This document shows, in pieces, positions 1-5,941 of a stretch of DNA of 22,645 nucleotides. The stretch is taken from the IMG/VR virus record IMGVR_UViG_3300006868_003369, positions 1 to 22,645 of that record. The stretch is one strand, 5' to 3'. Within the stretch, counting starts at the first letter, position 1. Each line of letters begins with the position of its first letter. Under the pieces are notes generated by a model. That model saw only the letters and a program-made list of their open reading frames with translations. It ran no database searches and was not told the DNA's origin. Source of the DNA: a virus. A program made the position numbers and the translations under genes.

Positions 1-196
1 ATCCGCGAGGGGGCGAAGGAACAGTTCCATCTTTACTATTCATACTAGGTATCATTTGATAAGAGAGTTTATCTCTCAACCTATTTACACGCTCTTCATC
101 AAACTTAGAGAAATGTCCGCGTTTCTCAACATGTTTATAATAATGCAAAGCATTTTGGATGATTGTAAAATCCTCTATTGATAGTTCAAAATTCAT
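1..196 (-). CDS. Hypothetical protein, N-terminal 65 residues (runs off left edge)
   Basis: An open frame of 65 codons with no stop starts at ATG 196 and runs off the window at base 1. The start overlaps the stop of the upstream gene by the ATGA junction (193-196) used throughout this window, which is the main support for it being real. The visible product begins MNFELSIEDFTIIQNALHYY and is rich in charged residues and aromatics, probably helical and soluble. I do not recognise the family. The short helical opening is like many small unknown proteins of T4-like cyanophages, but no function can be inferred from it. Confidence 0.6.
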   Translation of the reverse strand, partial: MNFELSIEDFTIIQNALHYYKHVEKRGHFSKFDEERVNRLRDKLSYQMIPSMNSKDGTVPSPPRG

Positions 197-339
197 GGAT
201 TTCCTCGTTCAATTCCCAAATCATCTAGATAATCAATCCACCATTGAGGATCTTTTTTCAATTTCCAATTAGGTACTGGTTTACCTTGTTCAGAATAATA
301 TGTTTCAATTGCTTCATCGATAGTCTGTGCGATCTCCAT
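193..339 (-). CDS. Small hypothetical protein (48 aa)
   Basis: I place the start at ATG 339, giving a 48-residue acidic, tryptophan-containing protein (residues 22-39 include KKDPQWWIDYLDDLG). A longer in-frame start exists at 435, but the extra 32 residues lie entirely over the upstream 69-aa gene and look like an out-of-frame reading of it. A purine-rich GGAAGAGGAG stretch sits just before ATG 339. It overlaps the upstream gene by 26 bases and the downstream gene by ATGA. No family recognised and no membrane segment. Confidence 0.6.
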   Translation of the reverse strand: MEIAQTIDEAIETYYSEQGKPVPNWKLKKDPQWWIDYLDDLGIERGNP

Positions 340-523
340 ACTCCTCTTCCTCTTCATCAACGTCTGCATATGCATCTGCCACATAAGGTCCGTGTGGTTT
401 TTTGGATTCTGCTCTGACATACTTTCGTTCATCATTTGCTGTGAATAACAGTAAACTTAATTTCATCACAATCCATATGATTACAATTGGTGATAGACAA
501 GCAATTAGTACTACTGGGTTCAT
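314..523 (-). CDS. Small single-span membrane protein with acidic tail (69 aa)
   Basis: The product starts with a hydrophobic N-terminal segment (about residues 2-27, VVLIACLSPIVIIWIVMKLS) followed by a charged tail that ends in an EEEEE run and DRTDYR. This is the architecture of a one-helix membrane protein with a soluble acidic domain. The start at 523 overlaps the stop of the preceding 39-aa gene in a TAATG junction, and GAGGA lies a few bases upstream as ribosome binding site. It belongs to the chain of small genes after zwf. Function unknown. Confidence 0.65.
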   Translation of the reverse strand: MNPVVLIACLSPIVIIWIVMKLSLLLFTANDERKYVRAESKKPHGPYVADAYADVDEEEEEYGDRTDYR

Positions 524-642
524 TAGTCATCATCCTCATCTTCGTATAAAGGACATGGTTCTTCAAAAAGATGTTCCATTCTAAGTTGTTTAATTCTTTC
601 TTTAAGTCCTTTGTAGAACTCCCTTTTTTCTTCTTCGTTCAT
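523..642 (-). CDS. Small acidic hypothetical protein (39 aa)
   Basis: A short gene read by eye: ATG 642 to TAA 523-525, 39 codons. The product is helical and charged (MNEEEKREFYKGLKERIKQL at the N-terminus) and ends in a run of acidic residues (YEDEDDD). It is joined at both ends by overlaps: ATGA with the 53-aa gene upstream and TAATG with the 69-aa gene downstream. These junctions match every other gene boundary nearby and are stronger support than length alone. No function can be assigned. Confidence 0.6.
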   Translation of the reverse strand: MNEEEKREFYKGLKERIKQLRMEHLFEEPCPLYEDEDDD

Positions 643-800
643 TTATGTTTTTTAGTGAACGGTTCCCAATGTTCCCAACCATACTTGTGAACTGCCCACA
701 TTCCTAGAACGGGAACAAATACCAACGCCAAACACATCGGTCCAAGGGTCCATGGATTATTTAGTGTCCAAGCAGCAAAATGACCAATTTTATGAATCAT
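639..800 (-). CDS. Small single-span membrane protein (53 aa)
   Basis: ATG 800 to TGA 639-641 gives 53 residues. The middle (about residues 20-39, GPMCLALVFVPVLGMWAV) is a clear hydrophobic segment. It is flanked by an N-terminal MIHKIGHFAAWTL stretch and a C-terminal aromatic and basic tail (HKYGWEHWEPFTKKHK). The start overlaps the zwf stop by ATGA (797-800) and the stop overlaps the next gene by ATGA, so translational coupling to zwf is likely. Probably an inner or thylakoid membrane peptide. Function unknown. Confidence 0.65.
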   Translation of the reverse strand: MIHKIGHFAAWTLNNPWTLGPMCLALVFVPVLGMWAVHKYGWEHWEPFTKKHK

Positions 801-2170
801 GCTGGATAATCCCAATCAGTTATTCTTCGCGTTTTGTAATCTGGTCCCCACGTACCAGGCATATAGATGTAAGGAGCAGTACGTATGGGGCAAGAATCCC
901 CAGTACAAAGTAAATCATTTACAATTCTCCAAGATTCTAACACTTCTTCAGAATGAACAAAGTGTGATTGATCACCATTAATTGCTTCATATAATAGTCT
1001 TTCATATCCATCAACACCCAACCAATCTGGATATCTGTGTGTCAAAGTAGCAGTTTCTACATCATTATTAAATCCAGGAGCTTTCATATCAATACGAATA
1101 TCAAAATGAGCATGTGGTTGTAATCGCATCACAATTCGATCGTTATATTCATGCCCCTCAAACAGTTGTTGCGGTGGTGATTTTAGTTTAATTACAACTT
1201 CAACACATCCATAAGGCATACATTTACCAGTCAAGATGCGAAAAGGAACTCCCTCCCAACGCCAGTTATCAACATATAAAGTACCAGCAGCAAAAGTAGG
1301 GGTATTACTGTTAGGATCAACACCCTCTTCAGATTTATAAGTTTCATATTGCCCAAGAATCATGTCCTTGCCCAAACGAGTAGCAGCAAGAACCTTCGTT
1401 TTTTCGCGACGAATTTCTTTTGCATCCATTCTGCAAGGTGCTTCCATAGCAATGAGTGCTAGAACTTGAAGGATATGATTTTGAAGCATATCTCTTACAG
1501 CGCCAGCAGTCTCATAATATTGCGATCGACCTTCACAACCGAATGTTTCAGTAGCAAAAATCTGAACTTCTTCTACATAGTTGCGGTTCCAAAGTGGTTC
1601 AAGGAGAATATTACTAAACCTTGTAGCAAGAATATTATTGACAGTATCTTTACCAAGATAATGATCAATGCGATAGACCTGCTTCTCCCGTAAATGTCTA
1701 CTAACCACAGACTGTAGATGATCAGCAGATTTATAATCACGTCCAAAGGGTTTTTCGATAACCACTCTGGACCTTTCTGGATCTTCAAGGAGTCCAGATT
1801 CTTTAAGATTGATGATAGAATTTTCATATCGTTCTGGTGGTACGGATAGAAAATAAGTATTATCTTGAAGATAATCTGGAAGGTGACGGAGAGTATCAAC
1901 ATTGTCCAGATCTACACATTGATAATCTAAATGATGTAAAAACTCTTCAGGATATTCACCTAAGGTTTCTTTCCACTGCTCGGATGTTGGTTCCCTTCTG
2001 GCAGATCCAGTAATTACAAAATTATTTGGAAGAAGATCTTTCTTCCATAATTCAAACAGTGCAGGAATTAATTTTCTCCTACAAAGATCTCCAGTTGCAC
2101 CGAAGATAACTATTCCTGAAGTCTCTGGGTTAGTGAGCGGTTCCATTTCCGTCATACTTGTCTGTTTCAT
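797..2170 (-). CDS. zwf: Glucose-6-phosphate 1-dehydrogenase
   Basis: Oxidises glucose-6-phosphate to 6-phosphogluconolactone with NADP+, the first step of the oxidative pentose phosphate pathway, in the cytosol. The N-terminal nucleotide-binding motif GATGDLCRRK is near residues 24-33 and the active-site motif RIDHYLGK near 167-174. The family C-terminal domain follows. The frame is open to ATG 2248, but that 26-residue extension overlaps a separate 42-aa gene with a far better ribosome binding site, so I start at ATG 2170 (457 aa). ATGs at 2155 and 2146 are also possible. It lies directly after gnd and ends in an ATGA overlap with a small membrane gene. zwf is a known cyanophage auxiliary metabolic gene, thought to supply NADPH and pentoses for nucleotide synthesis. 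Identity is secure; the exact start is not. Confidence 0.93.
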   Translation of the reverse strand: MKQTSMTEMEPLTNPETSGIVIFGATGDLCRRKLIPALFELWKKDLLPNNFVITGSARREPTSEQWKETLGEYPEEFLHHLDYQCVDLDNVDTLRHLPDYLQDNTYFLSVPPERYENSIINLKESGLLEDPERSRVVIEKPFGRDYKSADHLQSVVSRHLREKQVYRIDHYLGKDTVNNILATRFSNILLEPLWNRNYVEEVQIFATETFGCEGRSQYYETAGAVRDMLQNHILQVLALIAMEAPCRMDAKEIRREKTKVLAATRLGKDMILGQYETYKSEEGVDPNSNTPTFAAGTLYVDNWRWEGVPFRILTGKCMPYGCVEVVIKLKSPPQQLFEGHEYNDRIVMRLQPHAHFDIRIDMKAPGFNNDVETATLTHRYPDWLGVDGYERLLYEAINGDQSHFVHSEEVLESWRIVNDLLCTGDSCPIRTAPYIYMPGTWGPDYKTRRITDWDYPA

Positions 2171-2258
2171 AGTAGTTATTTTCACCTTTTCGTATCCCGA
2201 AATATATCGTGGATAGTACAAAGGGTATTGCGATCCATTTAAGAACATCAGCGAACAT
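2130..2258 (-). CDS. Small membrane peptide gene nested across the gnd-zwf junction (42 aa)
   Basis: A 42-codon frame, distinct from gnd and zwf, starts at ATG 2258 inside the last codons of gnd and stops at TAA 2130-2132 inside the zwf N-terminal region. GGAGG (2264-2268) lies five bases before the ATG, one of the best ribosome binding sites in the window. The product has an N-terminal hydrophobic helix (MFADVLKWIAIPFVLSTIYF) and a polar, Asn/Tyr/Asp-rich tail. It resembles the other single-span peptides between the metabolic genes here. If real, zwf is translationally coupled to it and starts further in. No known family recognised. Confidence 0.65.
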   Translation of the reverse strand: MFADVLKWIAIPFVLSTIYFGIRKGENNYYETDKYDGNGTAH

Positions 2259-3294
2259 CGTGACCTCCAAACATTGCCCGCATTCCATTCAGAACCTTGG
2301 CTGCGAAAGCACCAAGACGGCGCGACTCAAAACGTGCCCACAACGCACTGCTGATGACAGGAGCGGGTACGCCAAGATCCACAGCAGCGTGAACCGTCCA
2401 ACGACCCTCACCACTGTCTGATACTCCCCCATCGAACTTGCTAAGCTCTCGATCGCCGCGTAGTACAGTAGCGGTAAGATCGAGTAACCAAGAACCAACC
2501 ACACTACCACGACGCCATAACTCAGCCACTTCAGCAACGTCAATATCGTATTGATAATCTGCTGGATTTTCCATTGGAGCAACCTCAGCATCACCCTCCT
2601 TAACGTATGCCGACCCAGCATTAGCTTCATGCAGGATATTAAATCCTTCTGCATATGCTTGCATGATTCCATACTCAACTCCATTGTGAACCATCTTTAC
2701 AAAGTGACCTGCTCCAGCTGGTCCACAATGTAACCAACCATGTTCGGCACTTGTTTCATGAGAGAGGGGGTCTGTACGAGAGGCAGATCCGATACCTGGG
2801 GCGAGTGCCCTAAAGATGGGAGAGCAGACGGATACTGCAGTATTTGTACCACCAACCATAAGACAGTATCCACGCTCCAGACCGTAAACACCACCACTAG
2901 TACCACAGTCAAGATATTGGATGCCAAGTTTAGCAAGCCTTTCTGCCCTGCGTCTAGAGTCTTTAAAATTGGAATTGCCATGATCAATAATAATATCGCC
3001 TTCCACACAAAATTGTAGTAGCTCATTCAGTGTATCCTCTACAGTTTCTGCTGGTACAACCATCATAAAAATACCAGGATTTTTAGCAGGATCACCAAAA
3101 ACTCCTCTTCCGCTATGAACTACTTGAACAAGGCTTTCCAAAGAAGTGGTACATCCACTAATATAACCCTTCTCATATTGCTCTTCAGCTTTTTTATAGT
3201 TGTTACGATATCCATGAACTTCGATACCTGCTTTGATCATACGACGAGACATACCCTCGCCCATTCTTCCTAGACCGATTAAACCTACCTTCAT
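2248..3294 (-). CDS. gnd: 6-phosphogluconate dehydrogenase, decarboxylating
   Basis: Converts 6-phosphogluconate to ribulose-5-phosphate and CO2 with reduction of NAD(P)+. The N-terminal Rossmann fold has GLGRMG at residues 7-12. A substrate-binding GTSGG follows near residue 130, and the catalytic region HFVKMVHNGVEYG near 197-209 carries the expected Lys and Glu. At 348 aa it is the short form of the family rather than the roughly 470-aa form. After the second beta strand it reads GYRNN, so cofactor preference cannot be read confidently. It follows PTOX and a 27-aa peptide and precedes zwf, so two of the three oxidative pentose phosphate enzymes sit together; no phosphogluconolactonase is seen. 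The 3' third is markedly GC-rich against its surroundings, suggesting mosaic or recent origin. The start has AGAGG upstream. Confidence 0.95.
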   Translation of the reverse strand: MKVGLIGLGRMGEGMSRRMIKAGIEVHGYRNNYKKAEEQYEKGYISGCTTSLESLVQVVHSGRGVFGDPAKNPGIFMMVVPAETVEDTLNELLQFCVEGDIIIDHGNSNFKDSRRRAERLAKLGIQYLDCGTSGGVYGLERGYCLMVGGTNTAVSVCSPIFRALAPGIGSASRTDPLSHETSAEHGWLHCGPAGAGHFVKMVHNGVEYGIMQAYAEGFNILHEANAGSAYVKEGDAEVAPMENPADYQYDIDVAEVAELWRRGSVVGSWLLDLTATVLRGDRELSKFDGGVSDSGEGRWTVHAAVDLGVPAPVISSALWARFESRRLGAFAAKVLNGMRAMFGGHDVR

Positions 3295-3314
3295 CCTTTA
3301 ACCTCTTTTAAAAA

Positions 3315-3398
3315 TTAACTTCGGTATCTACCTGGCCATGTTAATTGCATTCCAGCAATTAACAATGAAATGAATGCAAATACAAACAATAGACTCAT
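3315..3398 (-). CDS. Very small membrane peptide between PTOX and gnd (27 aa)
   Basis: ATG 3398 to TAA 3315-3317 encodes 27 residues, nearly all one hydrophobic helix (MSLLFVFAFISLLIAGMQL) with a short TWPGRYRS tail. The ribosome binding site is very strong: GAGGAGG ends seven bases before the ATG. The start overlaps the PTOX stop by ATGA (3395-3398), suggesting coupled translation. Size and topology are like the one-helix subunits of photosynthetic membrane complexes (Psb and Pet peptides), but I cannot match it to a named one. A subunit or partner acting with PTOX in the membrane is an inference from position only. Confidence 0.65.
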   Translation of the reverse strand: MSLLFVFAFISLLIAGMQLTWPGRYRS

Positions 3399-3988
3399 AA
3401 TTTTACCTCCTCTTTTACTACCAAATCGCTTACATCTGGTGGGAATGGTTCACAATCCTTCTCTCTCACAGTTAAATGATCAGGATCAAGGATTCTCATT
3501 GCTTCCGCAAGTTCTTGGAAATGTTGGATCTCATCATTCATAATCTCCCAGATTTTTTTATCATTATAATCTTCATATGCAAGATAGTGTGCATATGTCT
3601 CAGCAGCGTGCATCTCTATTTCGTAGGAGAGATGGTAAGCAGCGCGAGGAGATATCCAATAATAAACCACATTGATCCAATAATAGATAAGAACGAGGTG
3701 TCTGGCAAAGAAACGATCAATCCAATAAGAATTACCGCCCCTAGATTCCATGTACTCCAAATGCTCTGTTTCATTGACGCTCTGCTCGAAGTGTTCTTTC
3801 ATTAAGTATATGTGCCACTGACCACGCAAACCTAAAGATTCACGTAAATGTAACACACTCAAAAATGCAAAATAGGGTGCCCGAGCAATCTCCTCAAGCA
3901 CCCAGAAACGTTGAAAATGTCTACCACGATAAAGATAATCAATGATTGCTACAGTAATGTTAAGTGTAACTTCATTGAATTTTTTCAT
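3395..3988 (-). CDS. Plastoquinol terminal oxidase (PTOX, alternative-oxidase family)
   Basis: A di-iron quinol oxidase of the AOX/PTOX family, passing electrons from plastoquinol to oxygen to form water at the thylakoid membrane. The iron ligands are all visible: LEEIARAPYF at residues 31-40, NETEHLEYM at 72-80, YEIEMHAAETYAHY at 122-135 and NDEIQHF at 151-157. The hydrophobic stretch at about 97-112 (LVLIYYWINVVYYWIS) fits the interfacial helix of the family. At 197 aa it is a compact, single-domain form. It is the first large gene of the PTOX-gnd-zwf group. In cyanophages, PTOX is thought to act as an electron valve during infection, when carbon fixation falls. Identity is firm from the ligand pattern. 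Confidence 0.95.
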   Translation of the reverse strand: MKKFNEVTLNITVAIIDYLYRGRHFQRFWVLEEIARAPYFAFLSVLHLRESLGLRGQWHIYLMKEHFEQSVNETEHLEYMESRGGNSYWIDRFFARHLVLIYYWINVVYYWISPRAAYHLSYEIEMHAAETYAHYLAYEDYNDKKIWEIMNDEIQHFQELAEAMRILDPDHLTVREKDCEPFPPDVSDLVVKEEVKL

Positions 3989-4066
3989 AAAGTATTACGT
4001 CTAAACACTACAGTATCTATCAGTCTAATAAGTTAATGTACTGATATTCTGTTACCATTTCCTAAC

Positions 4067-4381
4067 TTACTTTTTAGGTTCAATTGCAGATTGAAAAGGT
4101 GGTTGTTCTTCTCTTTTTGCTATTTTACCATTTCCATTACCACCTGCTTTGGCAGGACTCAATCCGAATGCAGCTAAAGACCCACTGAACACAGAGGCTA
4201 TGAATGTTGGGTCAAAATCTAAAATCTTTTGACCATTTGGAAGTCTAACGTAACTGAATGTGAGGAGAGATGCGGACCAAATAAGTACAACAACTTTCAC
4301 TAAATTACCCAAAACTTCACTCTTATCTTCATCATGGTCCTTTTCTTCTACCTTTGCTTCTTTGGATTTGTTTCCGAGCAT
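4067..4381 (-). CDS. Two-helix membrane protein, holin-like topology (104 aa)
   Basis: The first 25 residues are strongly charged (Lys, Glu, Asp). Two hydrophobic segments follow, at about 27-45 (LVKVVVLIWSASLLTFSYV) and 58-74 (PTFIASVFSGSLAAFGL), joined by a short loop, with a Gly/Asn/Lys-rich C-terminus. Two close helices with charged ends in a protein of about 100 residues is the architecture of small holins, and T4-like cyanophages lack a recognisable T4 t gene, so a holin role is worth considering. It remains inference because small size and two helices are not specific. An AATAAATA late-type motif lies 19-30 bases upstream, which would fit late expression. Confidence 0.75.
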   Translation of the reverse strand: MLGNKSKEAKVEEKDHDEDKSEVLGNLVKVVVLIWSASLLTFSYVRLPNGQKILDFDPTFIASVFSGSLAAFGLSPAKAGGNGNGKIAKREEQPPFQSAIEPKK

Positions 4382-4399
4382 TTAGTATAGAACAAGGCA

Positions 4400-4411
4400 T
4401 ATTTATTTATT
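4400..4411 (-). promoter_or_regulatory. Possible T4-like late promoter
   Basis: On the minus strand this reads AATAAATAAATA, two overlapping copies of a sequence one base from the T4 late consensus TATAAATA. It lies about 19 bases before the 104-aa membrane protein. AT-rich background makes chance matches likely, so this is tentative. Confidence 0.35.
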
Positions 4412-4427
4412 TCATAAGTATTTTAAT

Positions 4428-4586
4428 CTAGAATCGGTATTCGTCAAGAATGTCCAAAACCATACTTAAATATCTATGTGCCATTTTCTTTTCTTCATCA
4501 TACGGAGTTGGTTCCCAATCCACATTGTTCTTTAACTTCAATACCCTAACTCTCAATTCTTCTACACTAACTTGATTTCTAGGCAT
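4428..4586 (-). CDS. Small hypothetical protein (52 aa)
   Basis: ATG 4586 to TAG 4428-4430 encodes 52 residues, helical and charged (MPRNQVSVEELRVRVLKLKN at the start, LDILDEYRF at the end). The composition and amphipathic spacing look like a real small protein rather than noise. The start is odd: the ATG immediately follows the T-run of a hairpin terminator and no Shine-Dalgarno sequence is visible. Transcripts reaching it must read through the terminator or begin as leaderless RNA. No function known. Confidence 0.5.
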   Translation of the reverse strand: MPRNQVSVEELRVRVLKLKNNVDWEPTPYDEEKKMAHRYLSMVLDILDEYRF

Positions 4587-4623
4587 AAAAAAAGACCCAC
4601 TATATTATGTAGAAGGTCTTTTT
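4587..4623 (-). terminator. Hairpin terminator after the redox/hli gene group
   Basis: The arms AAAAAGACC (4589-4597) and GGTCTTTTT (4615-4623) pair perfectly over nine base pairs with a 17-base loop. On the minus strand the hairpin ends in a run of seven T, the form of an intrinsic terminator. The GC part is only four pairs, so it may leak. It lies just after the 45-aa membrane protein gene, closing the group that starts at the 6617-6645 promoter. Confidence 0.6.
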
Positions 4624-4626
4624 ATA

Positions 4627-4764
4627 TTAAATTGAATTTTGTGCGGGAATCATCATCCCACCACTCATATCGTCATCATCATCAACATTTCCATCGGTCA
4701 ATAGGGCAGCAAATATAAACCCTCCTATCATGGAAGCTGCTATGAGTAACATGTCGTTCACCAT
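4627..4764 (-). CDS. Small single-span membrane protein with acidic patch (45 aa)
   Basis: I start at ATG 4764, which overlaps the last bases of the hli gene upstream (stop at 4758-4760). A longer in-frame start at 4836 would give a cysteine-rich extension that is only an out-of-frame reading of hli. The product has one hydrophobic helix (MLLIAASMIGGFIFAALL, about residues 5-22) followed by DGNVDDDDD and a Met/Gly-rich end. It is the last gene before the terminator at 4587-4623. Function unknown; position suggests a partner of the Hli or another thylakoid role. Confidence 0.6.
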   Translation of the reverse strand: MVNDMLLIAASMIGGFIFAALLTDGNVDDDDDMSGGMMIPAQNSI

Positions 4765-4865
4765 ACACCTGGGATGATTTGTCCTGTGGCAGCATAAGAT
4801 CCCATTGCGGCAACAACACCGATCATTGCTGCCCAACCATTAATGCGTTCTGCTTTTTCGTTCAT
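4758..4865 (-). CDS. hli: High-light-inducible protein, minimal form (35 aa)
   Basis: ATG 4865 to TGA 4758-4760 encodes 35 residues that are almost only the Hli/CAB helix: KAERINGWAAMIGVVAAMGS followed by YAATGQIIPGVW. The ERINGWAAMIG core matches the chlorophyll-binding ExxNGRxAMxG signature, with Trp where Arg is usual. Cyanobacterial Hli proteins protect photosystems by binding chlorophyll and carotenoid and dissipating energy in the thylakoid membrane; phage copies are thought to keep photosynthesis running during infection. GGAG precedes the start. The ATGA overlap with the 49-aa gene upstream indicates coupling. Confidence 0.85.
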   Translation of the reverse strand: MNEKAERINGWAAMIGVVAAMGSYAATGQIIPGVW

Positions 4866-5011
4866 TGTTTTTTCTCCAAAGTTTTGTTGTAAATTACGAC
4901 TCTACCGTTTTCATGAGTGAATATAAGTTCATCATGTTGCCCCCAGCAGAGTTCTTCGTATAGGGCATTTAGTTTGGAAACATCTTCAAATAATTGATTA
5001 TTCTCTTGCAT
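4862..5011 (-). CDS. Small hypothetical protein (49 aa)
   Basis: ATG 5011 to TGA 4862-4864 encodes 49 residues, soluble, starting [20 protein letters not shown] and ending in a beta-rich LIFTHENGRVVIYNK segment. It overlaps the thioredoxin gene upstream by 14 bases and the small hli downstream by ATGA. It has one cysteine (LCWGQ). No clear Shine-Dalgarno site precedes the start, so translation may depend on the upstream gene. Family not recognised. Confidence 0.6.
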   Translation of the reverse strand: MQENNQLFEDVSKLNALYEELCWGQHDELIFTHENGRVVIYNKTLEKKQ

Positions 5012-5294
5012 AAAAGTCAAATGTTTTACGGATATTCTGTGTGATATCTAGTCCACCAACAAACTTTTCTTTTAATACGCCTTCAGCATCCGTAACAATA
5101 AGAACTGGAGTTGCAGTAACTTCATACTTTTTTGCAAATGCTTTTGCTTCTTCTGTAGGTTCTGAACCAACATCTTCAAGATCAATATATTCAATAAGAT
5201 CAGTACGTTGATCTTTCATAGCATTGAAATACTTATCAACAAGCATACAAGGACCGCATGATTTTTTAGAAAAGAGATAGAACTGATTCATCAA
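4998..5294 (-). CDS. Thioredoxin/glutaredoxin-like protein
   Basis: A small thiol-disulfide oxidoreductase. The active site CGPC is at residues 13-16 after a first beta strand (FYLFSKKS), and a conserved cis-Pro motif (TATPVLIV) lies near residue 60; both are diagnostic for the thioredoxin fold. At 98 aa it is slightly shorter than a typical thioredoxin. It directly follows the ferredoxin gene: ATG 5294 or ATG 5291 overlaps the ferredoxin stop at 5291-5293. The pairing suggests ferredoxin-linked thiol reduction, for example a substitute for host ferredoxin-thioredoxin control of Calvin cycle enzymes or a donor for ribonucleotide reductase. The partner is inferred, not shown. Start may be the second Met. 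Confidence 0.85.
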   Translation of the reverse strand: MMNQFYLFSKKSCGPCMLVDKYFNAMKDQRTDLIEYIDLEDVGSEPTEEAKAFAKKYEVTATPVLIVTDAEGVLKEKFVGGLDITQNIRKTFDFYARE

Positions 5295-5584
5295 AACAAT
5301 TCCTCTTCTTTTTCAGTCTCAATAACACAGTCGCTAGTGGGATATGCTACACAAGTAAGAACAAATCCTGCATCAATCTGATCATCATCCAAGAACGATT
5401 GATCAGATTGATCAACTCTACCACTGACAATCTTACCAGCACAAGAAGAACACGCACCTGCGCGACAGGAATAATTCATATCAATACCTGCTTCTTCAGC
5501 AGCATCAAGAATGTACTGATCGTCCTCACACTGAACAACTTGCTCAGTGCCATCAGGAGTACGAAGAGTAATAGAAAAAGTCAT
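5291..5584 (-). CDS. petF: Plant-type [2Fe-2S] ferredoxin
   Basis: Photosynthetic ferredoxin carrying electrons from photosystem I. The iron-sulfur ligands are in the standard spacing: Cys40, Cys45 and Cys48 in [10 protein letters not shown], and Cys78 in [11 protein letters not shown]. Its 97 residues match the family length, and the acidic C-terminus (ETEKEEELF) is also typical. It sits between a divergent ferredoxin-like gene and the thioredoxin-like gene, overlapping the latter. Phage ferredoxins are reported in cyanophages and linked to electron supply for bilin reductases or other reductive reactions; no bilin reductase is visible in this window, so the acceptor is open. Confidence 0.95.
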   Translation of the reverse strand: MTFSITLRTPDGTEQVVQCEDDQYILDAAEEAGIDMNYSCRAGACSSCAGKIVSGRVDQSDQSFLDDDQIDAGFVLTCVAYPTSDCVIETEKEEELF

Positions 5585-5589
5585 AATAA

Positions 5590-5919
5590 TTAACTATTTG
5601 AAAATTTTTTTAATTGTTTAAATTGTTCTGTTACGATTTTACAATCGCTTGTTGGTGTGGCAATACAAGGTGAACAATAACCTTCTGAAATATGATCTGG
5701 ATCTAATGGTGTGCTTAGATTATCAGGATGATTTACAGTTCCTTCAAGAACTTTAGCAACACAAGTTAGACATTCTCCATTTTTAGTACAGTTTTCATTG
5801 AGAGTTATGTGAATGTTATTTTCTTCACAAAGTTGGCGAATGGTTTTATTTTCATCACATTCAAATGTGAGTTCTTCACCAATGTTCGCCAAATCTCTAA
5901 CAGTTACGTTATAAGGCAT
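5590..5919 (-). CDS. Divergent ferredoxin-like protein
   Basis: This 109-aa protein aligns along its length with the ferredoxin encoded just downstream. The final motif is [12 protein letters not shown] against [12 protein letters not shown], and the cluster loop is [11 protein letters not shown] against [10 protein letters not shown]. The first cysteine spacing is therefore C-x5-C-x2-C (Cys44, Cys50, Cys53) instead of C-x4-C-x2-C, with the fourth ligand at Cys85. An extra Cys82 and N-terminal cysteines 21 and 31 are present. It could be a variant [2Fe-2S] protein with altered potential or partner, or a related fold that has lost normal cluster binding. The tandem arrangement suggests duplication. 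A late-type AATAAATA motif lies 23 bases upstream of the start. Confidence 0.8.
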   Translation of the reverse strand: MPYNVTVRDLANIGEELTFECDENKTIRQLCEENNIHITLNENCTKNGECLTCVAKVLEGTVNHPDNLSTPLDPDHISEGYCSPCIATPTSDCKIVTEQFKQLKKFSNS

Positions 5920-5941
5920 TTTTAATCTAACAGTAATGCTA

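Noticed and set aside
193-435. Longer version of the 48-aa gene starting at 435
   Set aside because: The added N-terminus is Met/Gln/Lys-rich and lies fully over the 69-aa membrane protein frame; a better start is at 339.
1466-1902. Open frames on both strands inside zwf
   Set aside because: They have no ribosome sites, no recognisable product, and are explained by the zwf coding sequence.
797-2248. Longer Zwf from ATG 2248
   Set aside because: The extra 26 residues overlap the 42-aa gene with the better ribosome site, and the TGATG start has its GGAGG about 15 bases away. Kept as an alternative only.
2289-3026. Alternative-frame open frames of 131 and 109 codons inside gnd
   Set aside because: They overlap the well-supported gnd frame and carry no known motif; low stop frequency in the GC-rich segment explains them.
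4627-4836. 69-aa reading with a Cys-rich start (GSNDRCCCRNGILCC)
   Set aside because: These residues are an out-of-frame reading of the small hli gene; the real product begins at 4764.
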